A stretch of DNA of 64,000 bases from Streptomyces olivochromogenes (GCF_001514115.1 NZ_KQ948453.1:292659-356658); one strand, 5' to 3'; positions 25,776 to 34,829 are shown, counted from the first letter of the stretch. Program-made: numbers and translations. The notes: generated from the letters alone by a model not told the origin.

Positions 25776-27049
25776 TCCGCAGGGCCACCAGCAGCAGGGC
25801 CACCAGCAGCAGGGCCACCACCAGCAAGGCCACCCACGCGGCCGCCCGTAAGGCAGCCCGCAGGGCCACCCGCAGGGCCGGAGCCCTGAGCGTCCTGCTG
25901 GCCGCCTCCCTCGCCCTGCTCCCGTCCACCGCCGCGCACGCCGACGGCATACGCGCCCAGCAGTGGGCCCTCGACGCGATGCACACCCAGCAGGCCTGGC
26001 GCACCACGAAGGGCCAGGGCATCACGGTCGCGGTCCTCGACACGGGCGTCGACGACCAGCATCCGGACCTGGTCGGCAACGTCCTCGCCGGAAAGGACAT
26101 GGTCGGCTTCGGAGCGCAGCGCGGTGACCGCGCATGGGCCCGGCACGGCACCGCGATGGCCGGGATCATCGCCGGTCACGGGCACGGCGTCGGCAACGGC
26201 GACGGAGTCCTGGGCATCGCCCCCGAGGCGAAGATCCTCCCCGTCCGCGTCATCCTCGAAGACGGCGACTCGGCCCGCACGAGGGCCCGCAACACCCGTG
26301 GCAACGCCCTCGCCGAGGGCATCCGCTGGGCCACCGACCAGGGCGCCGACGTCATCAACCTCTCCCTCGGCGACGACTCCAAGTCCGCCCATCCCGAGCC
26401 CGCCGAGGACGCCGCCGTCCAGTACGCCCTGAAGAAGGGCGCGGTCGTCGTCGCCTCGGCAGGCAACGGCGGTGAGAAGGGCGACCACATCTCGTACCCG
26501 GCGGCCTACCCGGGCGTGATCGCGGCCACGGCCGTCGACCAGAACGGCACCCGCGCCTCGTTCTCCACCCGCCGCTGGTACGCCACGGTCAGCGCCCCCG
26601 GCGTCGACGTCGTGATCGCCGACCCGGACGACAAGTACTACGAGGGCTGGGGCACCAGCGCCGCCTCCGCGTTCGTCTCCGGCGCGGTCGCGCTCATCAA
26701 GGCGGCCCACCCGGGCCTGTCTCCGGCGCAGATCAAGAAGCTCCTGGAGGACACCGCCCGCAACGCCCCCAGCGGCGGCCGCGACGACTCCCGCGGCTTC
26801 GGCTTCATCGACCCCGCGGCGGCCATCGAGGCCGCCGGCCGCCTCAAGCCGGACAGCACCCACGCGGCGGCGTACGGCAAGAAGTACTTCGGTACGGGCC
26901 CCGACGCCGCCCCGGACGACAGCCAACCGTCCGGCTGGGTGGGCCCGGCGGCGGGCGGCGCGGGCGTGGTCCTGCTGGCCGCGTCGGTGATCCTGTGGCG
27001 AGGCCGCAGGTTCTCAGCGCAGGACGCATCGGGCGACATGCCCCTTTAG
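25772..27049 (+). CDS. S8 serine protease, type VII-associated mycosin type
   Basis: A 425-residue protein. A 56-residue N-terminal region holds a 15-bp DNA repeat (Arg-Ala-Thr-Ser units), then a signal segment (ALSVLLAASLALLPSTAAHA). The subtilisin triad is complete: Asp in VAVLDTGVDDQHPD, His in RHGTAMAGI, Ser in GWGTSAASAFVSG; oxyanion Asn in VASAGNGG. A C-terminal membrane anchor (GGAGVVLLAASVILW) and basic tail are typical of mycosins. It should act outside the membrane on secreted or Esx-type substrates. It is co-translated with the Pro-rich protein and ends at a dispersed repeat. Confidence 0.85.
   Translation: MIRRATSSRATSSRATTSKATHAAARKAARRATRRAGALSVLLAASLALLPSTAAHADGIRAQQWALDAMHTQQAWRTTKGQGITVAVLDTGVDDQHPDLVGNVLAGKDMVGFGAQRGDRAWARHGTAMAGIIAGHGHGVGNGDGVLGIAPEAKILPVRVILEDGDSARTRARNTRGNALAEGIRWATDQGADVINLSLGDDSKSAHPEPAEDAAVQYALKKGAVVVASAGNGGEKGDHISYPAAYPGVIAATAVDQNGTRASFSTRRWYATVSAPGVDVVIADPDDKYYEGWGTSAASAFVSGAVALIKAAHPGLSPAQIKKLLEDTARNAPSGGRDDSRGFGFIDPAAAIEAAGRLKPDSTHAAAYGKKYFGTGPDAAPDDSQPSGWVGPAAGGAGVVLLAASVILWRGRRFSAQDASGDMPL
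25781..25840 (+). repeat. 15-bp tandem repeat inside the mycosin gene
   Basis: Three near-identical 15-bp units AGGGCCACCAGCAGC (25781, 25796, 25811) plus a degenerate fourth, encoding repeated RATSS. It keeps the frame and lies before the signal peptide core, so length variation would be tolerated. Confidence 0.8.
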
Positions 27050-27120
27050 GGGCGCGGGGCTGTGACCTGTGCGGCCCCGCCGCGCGGGCGCGCCCAGCCA
27101 CGACGCACCCGCACCCGAAC
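27041..27120. repeat. Dispersed Streptomyces intergenic repeat, copy 2
   Basis: CCCCTTTAGGGGCGCGGGGC follows the mycosin stop, with GCGCCCAGCCACGACGCACC at 27090-27109, matching the repeat at 14498 and, inverted, at 38611. The CCCCTTTAGGGG part is itself a dyad and may act as a terminator. Confidence 0.65.
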
Positions 27121-27172
27121 GGACACCCCGCACCTTTACGGACCCCCCGCACCTTTACGGACCTCCCCGAAC

Positions 27173-28144
27173 TCACGCGGAGCGGAACGCGGCCACCGCT
27201 GCCTTCGCCGCCGCCTCCACCACCGAGATCCCCTTGGCCTTGGTCGTGTTGCCGTTGGACAGCGTCGCCACCAGGTACTCGTCCCCGTCGACAGTGACCC
27301 GGCCGATGCTGTTGATGTCCCACAGCACGGTCGAACTCCGCGCCAGCCACCCGTTCTTGAGGGCCCACTGCGTGCCGTCGGCCGCCGCCGACACCCCCCA
27401 GTGCTGATCGGCGGCGATCTCGCCCATCAGCCCCTGGAGATACGTGCGCGAGGCCTTGCCGAGTTCGGAGTCGTCCCCGAACACCTGCTGGAGCAGGGTC
27501 AGCTGGTCGGCCGCCGTGGTCTGGGTCAGCCCCCACAGCGCACCGTCCCCGCCGGAGGTACCGGTCAGCCCGAACCGCTTGTTCGCGGCGTCGAGACCGT
27601 CCGCCTGCCCGATGATGTCCCACAGCGCGGACGCGGACGTGTTGTCACTGTTCGTGATCATCGCGGTGGCGTACGTCTTCTCCGCCGCCGTCAGATGCCG
27701 GTCCGCGTCCTGCGCCTGGAGCAGCAGCGTCGCGAGGATGTCGACCTTGACGATGCTGGCGGTGTCGAAGGCCCCCTCGCCGTAGGCGGCGCCCTCGCCG
27801 GAGTCGATGTCGAACACCGCGACCGAGACCGCTGCGCCGTTTTCCAGCGCCACGGCCTTCATCGTCTTGGCGAGCTGGGCGTCCCGGTCCACCGTGGGCT
27901 CCGTCACAGGTTCCACCGATGCCTCCTGGCTGGGGGACGACGACGCGGCCGAGGCCGGCGACGACGTACCCGGCGATGCCGAGGGGGAGGATACGAGGCT
28001 CCCGCGGTCGTGCGCCTGTGCCTTCACGTACACGGCACCCGCCGCCGTACCGCCCACGAGGACGGCGGAAGCCACCACGGTGTAGACGAGGGTCCTGCGT
28101 CCGGAGCGGCGGGTGCGACGCCGACGAGCTCTGTGAGGGGCCAT
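27173..28144 (-). CDS. Class A beta-lactamase-like serine hydrolase, membrane-anchored
   Basis: A 323-residue protein. Residues 1-17 are Arg-rich, then a membrane segment (TLVYTVVASAVLVGGTAAGAV), a Ser/Pro/Ala linker to about residue 85, and a penicillin-recognising domain: SIVK (S-x-x-K) in DTASIVKVDIL, SDN in MITNSDNTSA, and KNG in ALKNGWLAR replacing the usual KTG. Such proteins are common Streptomyces envelope hydrolases; the KNG change argues for peptidoglycan or ester substrates and against antibiotic resistance. It faces away from the SseB gene. Confidence 0.75.
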   Translation of the reverse strand: MAPHRARRRRTRRSGRRTLVYTVVASAVLVGGTAAGAVYVKAQAHDRGSLVSSPSASPGTSSPASAASSSPSQEASVEPVTEPTVDRDAQLAKTMKAVALENGAAVSVAVFDIDSGEGAAYGEGAFDTASIVKVDILATLLLQAQDADRHLTAAEKTYATAMITNSDNTSASALWDIIGQADGLDAANKRFGLTGTSGGDGALWGLTQTTAADQLTLLQQVFGDDSELGKASRTYLQGLMGEIAADQHWGVSAAADGTQWALKNGWLARSSTVLWDINSIGRVTVDGDEYLVATLSNGNTTKAKGISVVEAAAKAAVAAFRSA

Positions 28145-28293
28145 CCCGCGATGCTCGGGGCGGTGCCTGTGCCCGGCGTTAGACGCATGTTAGAGGTGTG
28201 TCAGCGAATGCTGAGAATCCCGTGAAAGCTGTCAACGCCATGTTTCAGGGCCCGCACAAGCCCAGCAGCATCCCCCCGATAGGGTCGGGGACC

Positions 28294-29073
28294 GTGGCGA
28301 ACAAGAACATTCCCGACTCCGGCTTCCCCGACGACGACGGCTCCGCCGATCCCCGGCTGAGCGCGGCACTCGCGGCCTGGGCCGAGGACCGCACCGCCGT
28401 GGGGCCGGTCCTGGAGGCGCTCAAGGGCGCCCGGCTCCTCGTGCCCGTCGTGGCCGTCCTCGGCGAGGTCGAGGAGGACAGCAAGGAGGGGCGCGAAGCT
28501 CCTTGGAGGGGTGGTGGCGGGAGACGGGAGGGCGGGCTGCGTCACGAGAAGACCAGTGATATGGCGGTGCCCACCCTGAAGGCAGGCCACCGCACGGCCC
28601 TGCCCGCCTTCACCTCCACCGAGTCGCTGGCTCGCTGGGACCCGGCGGCCCGCCCGGTCGCCGTACCCCTGCACCAGGCCCTGCAGGCCGCCGCGCACGA
28701 GAAGGCCGACACGGTCGTCCTCGATCTGGCCGGTCCGGTGCCGTACGAACTGACCGGCTCGGCGCTGCTCGCCCTCGCCGAGGGGCGTACGACGGCGGAC
28801 CCGCTCGCCGATCCGGCCGTGGTCGAGGCGGTACGCGCCGCGGTGGCCGCCGAGCCCGCCGTACTCCGCGCCCACCTGGGCCCCGGCCAGGCCGACGGCA
28901 CGCTCGCGCTGGTACTGGACCCGACCGCGGCCCCGGCCGAAGCCGCCCGCGCGCTCGCCGGGCGGCTCGCCGCCGACGAAACACTGAGGGCCCGCCTGGT
29001 GCGCGGTCTCGACCTGGCACTGCTGCCGGCCGGGACGACGCCACCGGGCGAGCCCTTGTACGTACGTCAGTAG
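28294..29073 (+). CDS. SseB-family protein
   Basis: A 259-residue protein. GTG 28294 gives the N terminus MANKNIPDSGFPDDDGSADP, the conserved start of Streptomyces SseB-like proteins, so the longer frame from 28198 is not used. The SseB N-terminal domain covers about residues 20-135 (AALAAWAEDR, ARLLVPVVAVLGE, ALPAFTSTESLARWDP). A second domain follows to the end (LADPAVVEAVRAA). The function is unknown in actinobacteria; it is conserved just upstream of infC. Confidence 0.75.
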   Translation: MANKNIPDSGFPDDDGSADPRLSAALAAWAEDRTAVGPVLEALKGARLLVPVVAVLGEVEEDSKEGREAPWRGGGGRREGGLRHEKTSDMAVPTLKAGHRTALPAFTSTESLARWDPAARPVAVPLHQALQAAAHEKADTVVLDLAGPVPYELTGSALLALAEGRTTADPLADPAVVEAVRAAVAAEPAVLRAHLGPGQADGTLALVLDPTAAPAEAARALAGRLAADETLRARLVRGLDLALLPAGTTPPGEPLYVRQ

Positions 29074-29126
29074 AAAGCGGGAGAGGAAGAGGAAGAGGAA
29101 CCGAGGCCTCTCCGGCGGATAAGGCC

Positions 29127-29483
29127 CTAGCCGTAGATCGGGCCCGTGTACTTCTCGCCCGGGCCCTGGCCCGGCTCGTCCGGGACGATCGACGCCTCGC
29201 GGAACGCCAGCTGCAGCGACTTCAGGCCGTCGCGCAGCGGGGACGCGTGGAAGGAGCTGATCTCGGTCGCGCTCGCGTCGAGCAGTCCGGCCAGCGCGTG
29301 GATCAGCTTGCGCGCCTCGTCGAGGTCCTTGTACTTGTCGCCCTCCTCGGTCAGACCGAGCTTCACGGCGGCGGCGCTCATCAGGTTGACGGCGACCGTC
29401 ACGAGGACCTCGACCGCGGGGACCTCGGCGATGTCGCGGGTCATGCTGTCGAAGTCGGGGTTCTGGGGAGGGGTGTCACTCAT
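29127..29483 (-). CDS. DUF1844 family protein
   Basis: A 118-residue protein. Core VAVNLMSAAAVKLGL, then DLDEARKLIHALAGLLDA, is characteristic of DUF1844, a small helical family next to infC in many actinobacteria. ATG 29483 is preferred over a start 24 bp upstream. Convergent with SseB and divergent from infC. Function unknown. Confidence 0.85.
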   Translation of the reverse strand: MSDTPPQNPDFDSMTRDIAEVPAVEVLVTVAVNLMSAAAVKLGLTEEGDKYKDLDEARKLIHALAGLLDASATEISSFHASPLRDGLKSLQLAFREASIVPDEPGQGPGEKYTGPIYG

Positions 29484-29541
29484 GTCCCACACGATAGGCC
29501 CCGGCACGCAGGCACCCGTCCGCGGGAGCGCGGAGGCGCTC

Positions 29542-29572
29542 GGTTAGCGCGGGCCCGGGGGAGCTGCTAACC
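29542..29572 (+). promoter_or_regulatory. Likely infC operon promoter with an inverted repeat
   Basis: GGTTAGC (29542-29548) and GCTAACC (29566-29572) form a perfect 7-bp inverted repeat. TTAGCG (29544) and TAACCT (29568) are 18 bp apart and could be the -35 and -10 elements. If so, the infC leader is about 310 nt long. Confidence 0.4.
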
Positions 29573-29772
29573 TTGTGTAACGACCGGCCGGATGCGCCCA
29601 GACATATGTCAGCGTGCTCGGCCCACAAGTGGAGGCTCCGATCTCCCACCCGACCGTCCTCAGGGATGGCGGGTCACCCGGTCAGGCGGCCACCACCGTT
29701 CCGTACGGACGGTGGAGTCGCCCGAATGTGCGCCCCGCGGTTCACCGCGGCGGTGTTCCGGTATTCCTTGGA

Positions 29773-29811
29773 GCCCCGCCTGTGTACCGTCCGGGGCATT
29801 TTTCATGCCCC
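29773..29811 (+). promoter_or_regulatory. Attenuator-like leader of infC-rpmI-rplT
   Basis: GCCCCG (29773-29778) can pair with CGGGGC (29792-29797), followed by A and five T, a rho-independent terminator shape rare in Streptomyces. The same GGGGCAT (29793-29799) can instead pair with ATGCCCC (29805-29811), giving an alternative hairpin. The exclusive pairings about 80 nt before infC suggest transcription attenuation, possibly sensed by L20 or IF3; the ligand is inference. Confidence 0.6.
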
Positions 29812-29889
29812 GCGGTGGTTGGTCCAATGTCATCAGAGACATACGCGGCTGTCCGCCAGACCGCCGTGTGGTGCTACCGAGGAGGATCC

Positions 29890-30612
29890 ATCAGCACCGA
29901 GCCCCGCATTAACGACCGGATTCGCGTTCCCGAGGTGCGACTTGTCGGTCCCAGCGGCGAGCAGGTCGGGATTGTTCCGCTTGCCAAGGCGCTGGAGCTT
30001 GCGCAGGAGTACGACCTCGACCTGGTCGAGGTGGCGGCGAGCGCGCGTCCGCCGGTCTGCAAGCTCATGGACTACGGGAAGTTCAAGTACGAGTCGGCCA
30101 TGAAGGCCCGTGAGGCGCGCAAGAACCAGGCGCACACGGTCATCAAGGAAATGAAGCTCCGGCCGAAGATCGACCCGCACGACTATGACACCAAAAAGGG
30201 TCACGTCGTCCGGTTCCTCAAGCAGGGCGACAAGGTCAAGATCACGATCATGTTCCGCGGTCGCGAGCAGTCCCGGCCGGAGCTCGGCTACCGACTGCTG
30301 CAGCGTCTGGCTTCGGACGTCGAGGACCTCGGGTTCGTCGAGTCGAACCCGAAGCAGGACGGCCGAAACATGATCATGGTTCTCGGTCCGCACAAGAAGA
30401 AGACCGAGGCGATGGCCGAGGCCCGTGAGGCCCAGGCGGCTCGTAAGGCAGAAGCGAAGGCCAACCCCGGTCGCTCGCAGAACGCCGCCGACGGTGAGAT
30501 CGCCGAGGGCGAGATCGCTGAGGGTGAGATCGCTGAGGGTGAGATCGCCGAGGGCGAGACCTTCGAGGCCGAGACCGCCGAGGCCCCGGCCGAGGCTTCC
30601 GCCGAGGCCTGA
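29890..30612 (+). CDS. infC: Translation initiation factor IF-3 with a non-AUG (ATC) start
   Basis: A 240-residue IF-3. The conserved N terminus [18 protein letters not shown] begins straight after an ATC codon at 29890 that is preceded by GAGGAGG; no ATG, GTG or TTG fits. AUU/AUC starts are the known device by which IF3 represses its own gene through start-codon discrimination. Both IF3 domains are intact ([46 protein letters not shown]). A C-terminal acidic tail of about 60 residues follows, with EIAEG repeats, as seen in variable form in Streptomyces. First gene of infC-rpmI-rplT. Confidence 0.9.
   Translation: MSTEPRINDRIRVPEVRLVGPSGEQVGIVPLAKALELAQEYDLDLVEVAASARPPVCKLMDYGKFKYESAMKAREARKNQAHTVIKEMKLRPKIDPHDYDTKKGHVVRFLKQGDKVKITIMFRGREQSRPELGYRLLQRLASDVEDLGFVESNPKQDGRNMIMVLGPHKKKTEAMAEAREAQAARKAEAKANPGRSQNAADGEIAEGEIAEGEIAEGEIAEGETFEAETAEAPAEASAEA
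30496..30555 (+). repeat. Four 15-bp repeats in the infC tail
   Basis: Four in-frame units of GAGATCGCYGAGGGY (30496, 30511, 30526, 30541) encode EIAEG four times. Repeat number is likely to vary between strains and only changes the length of the acidic tail. Confidence 0.85.
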
Positions 30613-30712
30613 TCCCAGGGTGAAGGCTCCGGGGAGTCCGGGACGAGAGTCCATGGAGTCCACGGGACGTGAGCCCGGGGATGTCAATCGATACATACAT
30701 GACGTTCCACCG

Positions 30713-30734
30713 TGCCCGGTTTAACGACCGGGCA
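30713..30734 (+). promoter_or_regulatory. Hairpin before rpmI
   Basis: Perfect 8-bp stem TGCCCGGT / ACCGGGCA with loop TTAACG, 33 bp upstream of the rpmI start. It could be a partial terminator or an L20 operator controlling rpmI-rplT; the placement matches known L20-controlled operons in other bacteria, so the role is inferred. Confidence 0.5.
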
Positions 30735-30767
30735 TCGGAACGCCACTGACGAGGAGAGAACGGCGCT

Positions 30768-30962
30768 ATGCCGAAGAACAAGTCGCACAGCGGTGCCAGC
30801 AAGCGCTTCAAGATCACCGGCTCCGGCAAGGTGCTCCGTGAGCGTGCCGGCAAGCGCCACCTGCTCGAGCACAAGTCGTCGCGCCTGACGCGCCGCCTCA
30901 CCGGCAACGCCGAGATGGCCCCGGGCGACGCCAAGAAGATCAAGAAGCTTCTCGGCAAGTGA
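30768..30962 (+). CDS. rpmI: Ribosomal protein L35
   Basis: A 64-residue basic protein beginning [20 protein letters not shown] and containing [20 protein letters not shown], the standard bacterial L35. GAGGAGAGAA lies upstream of ATG 30768. The middle gene of the infC operon; full length. Confidence 0.95.
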   Translation: MPKNKSHSGASKRFKITGSGKVLRERAGKRHLLEHKSSRLTRRLTGNAEMAPGDAKKIKKLLGK

Positions 30963-31058
30963 CGTCGGGCGCGCACCGCGCGCCTGACCTCCGACCGGGA
31001 CCCAATCGATTTCGGGTCGTGTGACGACAGCCACGGCCCCGCTACAAGGAGTTAAAAA

Positions 31059-31442
31059 GTGGCACGCGTCAAGCGGGCAGTCAACGCCCACAAGAAGCGC
31101 CGGGCGATCCTCGAGGCGGCCTCCGGCTACCGCGGTCAGCGTTCGCGCCTGTACCGCAAGGCCAAGGAGCAGGTCACCCACTCGCTGGTCTACAACTACA
31201 ACGACCGCAAGAAGCGCAAGGGCGACTTCCGTCAGCTGTGGATCCAGCGCATCAACGCTGCTGCCCGCGCCAACGGCATCACGTACAACCGCTTCATCCA
31301 GGGTCTGAAGGCCGCGAACATCGAGGTCGACCGCAAGATCCTGGCCGAGCTGGCCGTGAACGACGCCGGTGCGTTCGCCGCGCTCGTCGAGGTCGCGCAG
31401 AAGGCGCTGCCGTCGGACGTCAACGCGCCGAAGGCCGCGTGA
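31059..31442 (+). CDS. rplT: Ribosomal protein L20
   Basis: A 127-residue protein beginning [20 protein letters not shown], with [20 protein letters not shown] and [20 protein letters not shown], standard L20. GTG start with AAGGAG 7 bp upstream. L20 is the assembly protein that also represses its operon in several bacteria; candidate sites lie upstream. Confidence 0.95.
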   Translation: MARVKRAVNAHKKRRAILEAASGYRGQRSRLYRKAKEQVTHSLVYNYNDRKKRKGDFRQLWIQRINAAARANGITYNRFIQGLKAANIEVDRKILAELAVNDAGAFAALVEVAQKALPSDVNAPKAA

Positions 31443-32603
31443 CGCTCGCGCTCGCCTGAGCCGTACGTCGCTGTGGACCCGCTTGCCTCACGGCTTGCGG
31501 GTCCCGGTGCGTTTGGGCTCCGCCGGTCGCTCTGGGCACGCTGCGCGTCGGCGATGCCGGTTCGGCACCGCCGGATCCCGCCGTCGCGGCTGAGCGCCGC
31601 GGCGGCGGGAGAAGCACCTGCGGCGCCGTACGGCACGTCGGCCGCGAGGGAATCCCGGCCCGGATCGGCACCGAACGCCACGCATGACGTGCCGTGTCCG
31701 GCGCCCCCACCGGGAAGACGAAGCCCACGCGCAACGCCGAGGCCCTCCGGCCGGGTCGCCCAGCCGGTCGGCCCCGGGTCCGGCGGCGGGTTTGTGTCCT
31801 GGCGGACGCGGCCTTCGGCGGGGACGTCCAGCTGGTCGGTTCTGGGTTCGGCGACGGGTTTGTGTCCTGGCGGACGAGGCCTTCGGCCGGGGGCACCCAG
31901 CCGCTCGGTCGCGGGTCCGGCGGCTGGACGTCCCGGCCGACGGGGACGCCCAGCCGGTTGGTCCTGGGTCCGGTGGCGGGGTTCCGTCCAGGCGGACGCC
32001 GCCTCTGGCGGGACACCCGACCTGTCGGCCCCGGGGCCTGACGGCGAGGTCTCGTCTCGGTGGACGCGGTCTCCTGCCTTCGGCGGGGATATCCGGCCGG
32101 TCAGTCCCGGGCCTGGTGGCAGGGTTCCGTCTCGGCGGACGCCTGGCCTCCGGCGGGATATCCAGCCGATCGGTCGCGGGTCCGGTGGTGGGGTTCCGTC
32201 TCGGCGGACGCCTGGCGTTCGGCGGGATATCCAGCCGGTCGGTCGTGGGTCCGGTGGCGGGGTTCCGTCTCGGCCGATGCCTGGCGTTCGGCGGGATATC
32301 CGGCCGGTCGGCCCCGGGCCCGGCGGCGGGATTCCGTCCCGGCGGACGCGGTGTGCCGGGTCGGTGTCCTGCGTCGGGGCTCTGCCGGACCGAGAGCCCC
32401 GTACCGGCTCGTCGGGGTTCTGCCGGAGCGGCCGTCCCGCTCCGCCAGGACCGTGGTCGGTCGACGTTGGCCCGGTCCCCGAAGCTCCGGACCCGGCCGT
32501 AGTCGGCATGGACACACAGACCCCTTTCTCGTCGTCTTCTCCGAGGGGATCCGGCCCCGCCCCACCCCAAGCCGACCCTCCGCAAACTCCCTGAGGTGAC
32601 CCC
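31443..32603. other. Long gene-free spacer with minisatellite
   Basis: About 1.16 kb between rplT and the SpoU methylase. Open frames cross it on both strands because a 69-bp (23-codon) repeat fills its centre and lacks stops, but none has a ribosome site or protein-like composition. The outer parts (31443-31740 and 32360-32603) show no gene; the latter probably contains the methylase promoter. Confidence 0.7.
31749..32350. repeat. 69-bp tandem repeat array (about nine units)
   Basis: Units start at about 31749, 31817, 31886, 31939, 32007, 32082, 32152, 32221 and 32290. The last three are exactly 69 bp apart and nearly identical (each opens GGCGGGATATCC). The unit starting 31886 is shortened by about 16 bp. 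Older units on the left are more diverged, so the array seems to expand at its right end. Confidence 0.85.
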
Positions 32604-33461
32604 ATGCCCGCCGCCCCCGAGCTGATCTCCCCGCGCTCGCCGCGCGTAGCCGCCGCGCGGCGGCTCGCCCGGCGGAACTTCCGCGGCAAGGAGCGGTTGT
32701 TCCTCGCCGAGGGACCGCAGGCCGTGCGCGAGGCGGCGGCGCACCGCGTCGACGGGGCGGCCACGCTCGTCGAACTGTTCGCGACCGTCGAGGCCGCGGA
32801 GCGCTACGCCGACATCGTCGTGGACGCCCGGGCCGCCGGAGCCCGGGTGCACCTCGCCGACGAGGAGGTGATCGCCGACATCTCGACCACCGTCACTCCC
32901 CAGGGACTCGTCGGGATCTGCCGGTTCCTCGACACCCCGTTCGAGGAGATCCTCGCGGCCCGCCCCAAGCTCGTCGCCGTACTCGCTCACGTCCGCGACC
33001 CCGGGAACGCCGGAACGGTGCTGCGGTGCGCCGACGCCGCCGGCGCCGAGGCCGTCGTACTCACCGACGCGTCCGTCGACCTGTACAACCCCAAGGCCGT
33101 ACGGGCCTCGGTCGGTTCCCTCTTTCACCTGCCGGTGGCCGTCGGTGTGCCCGTGGAGGCAGCCGTGCGGGGCCTCAAGGACGCGGGCGTACGGATCCTC
33201 GCCGCCGACGGAGCGGGCGAGGACGACCTCGACGACGAGCTCGACAAGGGGACCATGGGCGGCCCCACCGCCTGGGTGTTCGGCAACGAGGCCTGGGGGC
33301 TCCCGGAGGAGACGCGCGCGCTGGCGGATGCCGTCGTGCGCGTACCGATCCACGGAAAGGCCGAGAGTCTGAACCTCGCGACGGCCGCCGCCGTATGTCT
33401 CTACGCGTCCGCCCGTGCACAGCGCGCCTCCGGAGGGTGCCGCTCCGTCACCGACAGCTAG
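32604..33461 (+). CDS. SpoU/TrmH-family RNA 2'-O-methyltransferase
   Basis: A 285-residue protein. N-terminal substrate-binding domain (residues 1-110) with RRNFRGKERLFLAEGPQAV. The C-terminal SPOUT domain has motif 1 RDPGNAGTVLRCADAAG, NPKAVRASVGSLFHLPV, motif 2 FGNEAWGLPEE and motif 3 ESLNLATAAAVCLY. It methylates ribose in rRNA using S-adenosylmethionine; the precise nucleotide is unknown. Position between rplT and pheS is conserved in Streptomyces. Confidence 0.85.
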   Translation: MPAAPELISPRSPRVAAARRLARRNFRGKERLFLAEGPQAVREAAAHRVDGAATLVELFATVEAAERYADIVVDARAAGARVHLADEEVIADISTTVTPQGLVGICRFLDTPFEEILAARPKLVAVLAHVRDPGNAGTVLRCADAAGAEAVVLTDASVDLYNPKAVRASVGSLFHLPVAVGVPVEAAVRGLKDAGVRILAADGAGEDDLDDELDKGTMGGPTAWVFGNEAWGLPEETRALADAVVRVPIHGKAESLNLATAAAVCLYASARAQRASGGCRSVTDS

Positions 33462-33514
33462 TAGGGTGACGGGCTCGGGGGCCCACTGCGCCAGACGAGA
33501 GGTGGGGTACGGGG

Positions 33515-34759
33515 ATGGGTGTCGGCACGAGCGGTGCGAAGAGCGCACCGCGCGCACGGGACGTGCGCGACGCACCCGCGCCCCGGCGCGCAGGTCAGCA
33601 CGATGATCGACTCGATGCCGATCATGACACCGATCTCGATGCCGATCTCGATGCCGATCACGGTGCCGGTCCCGGGTCGGAACCGGGGGACGAACTCGGT
33701 ATCGACCCCGACGACCTGCCCGACGGACTCGTCATCGCCGACGAGAACGGCCGGGTCATCTGCTTCAACGCCGCCGCCGCCCGCATCACCGCCGTCCCCG
33801 CCGCCACCGCCCTCGGACGCCACCTGGAATCGGCCCTTCCCCTGGAGGACCTCGAGGGCCGTCGCTGGTGGCAGCTGACCGACCCGTACGGCGGCCTCGC
33901 GATCCGCGTCGGACAGCCCGAGCGGAATCTGCTGCTCCCCGGGGGACGTGAGGTGCTCGTCACCGCGCGCTACGTACGCACCGCGCCCACCGGCCCCGTC
34001 CGCCGTGTCGTCGTCTCCCTGCGCGACACCGAGGCCCGCCGCCGCACCGAGCGCAGTCACGCCGAGCTGATCGCCACGGTCGCCCACGAGCTGCGCTCCC
34101 CGCTCACCTCGGTCAAGGGCTTCACCGCCACCCTGCTCGCCAAGTGGGAACGCTTCACCGACGACCAGAAGAAACTCATGCTGGAGACCGTCGACGCCGA
34201 CGCCAACCGCGTCACCCGGCTCATCGCCGAGCTGCTCGACATCTCCCGCATCGACTCCGGCCGACTGGAAGTGCGCCGCCAGCCCGTCGACATCGGCGCC
34301 GCCGTCGGCCGCCACATCCAGGCGTACGTCACCTCGGGCCAGCCCGCCGACCGCTTCCTGCTGCGCATCGAACAGCCCCTGCCGCCCCTGTGGGCCGACC
34401 CGGACAAGATCGACCAGGTGCTGAGCAACCTGCTCGAAAACGCGGTGCGACACGGCGAGGGAACCGTCACTATTGACGTCACGCCCTCGGCGTCCCCGCG
34501 CGAGCGTGAGGACGGCGAGAACGCGGCCACGTCGGTCACCGTGAGCGACGAGGGCACCGGCATCCCGGAGGAGTCCATGAACCGCGTCTTCACCCGCTTC
34601 TGGCGGGGCAGCAAGCGCGGCGGCACGGGCCTCGGGCTGTACATCGTCAAGGGCATCGTCGAGGCCCACGGCGGCACCATCACCGTCGGCCGCGCCCCCG
34701 GCGGCGGAGCCGAGTTCCGATTTACCTTGCCCGTGGGCACCCCGGCGTACCTGCTGTAA
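33515..34759 (+). CDS. PAS-domain sensor histidine kinase
   Basis: A 414-residue soluble kinase. Residues 1-60 are disordered with a D-A-D-L-rich repeat; PAS at about 65-170 ([20 protein letters not shown]); HisKA with phospho-His in [20 protein letters not shown] at about 190; HATPase with N box [15 protein letters not shown] boxes DEGTGIPEE and [13 protein letters not shown]. No response regulator is adjacent, so it is an orphan. No membrane segment, so it senses a cytoplasmic signal. The start ATG 33515 has only a weak site. Confidence 0.85.
   Translation: MGVGTSGAKSAPRARDVRDAPAPRRAGQHDDRLDADHDTDLDADLDADHGAGPGSEPGDELGIDPDDLPDGLVIADENGRVICFNAAAARITAVPAATALGRHLESALPLEDLEGRRWWQLTDPYGGLAIRVGQPERNLLLPGGREVLVTARYVRTAPTGPVRRVVVSLRDTEARRRTERSHAELIATVAHELRSPLTSVKGFTATLLAKWERFTDDQKKLMLETVDADANRVTRLIAELLDISRIDSGRLEVRRQPVDIGAAVGRHIQAYVTSGQPADRFLLRIEQPLPPLWADPDKIDQVLSNLLENAVRHGEGTVTIDVTPSASPREREDGENAATSVTVSDEGTGIPEESMNRVFTRFWRGSKRGGTGLGLYIVKGIVEAHGGTITVGRAPGGGAEFRFTLPVGTPAYLL
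33607..33666 (+). repeat. 12-bp tandem repeat in the kinase leader
   Basis: CGATCTCGATGC is repeated exactly at 33631 and 33643 with diverged copies at about 33607, 33619 and 33655, encoding an acidic D-A-D-L run. It is in frame and probably a variable linker. Confidence 0.75.
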
Positions 34760-34791
34760 CGCCGAAGAGGCCCCACGGGCGCACACGTACC

Positions 34792-34829
34792 GGAGCCACC
34801 CCTCGGACTGCGCGTCCGAGGTCGGCTCC
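34792..34829 (+). terminator. Terminator after the sensor kinase
   Basis: Perfect inner stem CCTCGGAC / GTCCGAGG (34801-34808 with 34814-34821), loop TGCGC, extended by GGAGCC / GGCTCC. It is 30 bp after the kinase stop and before the pheS promoter region (TTAGACT at about 34837). Confidence 0.75.

Noticed and set aside
31232..32764. Long open frames on both strands across the 69-bp repeats (over 370 codons each)
   Set aside because: They exist because the repeat unit is a multiple of three without stops. They overlap rplT or the methylase, have no ribosome site and look like translated repeats.
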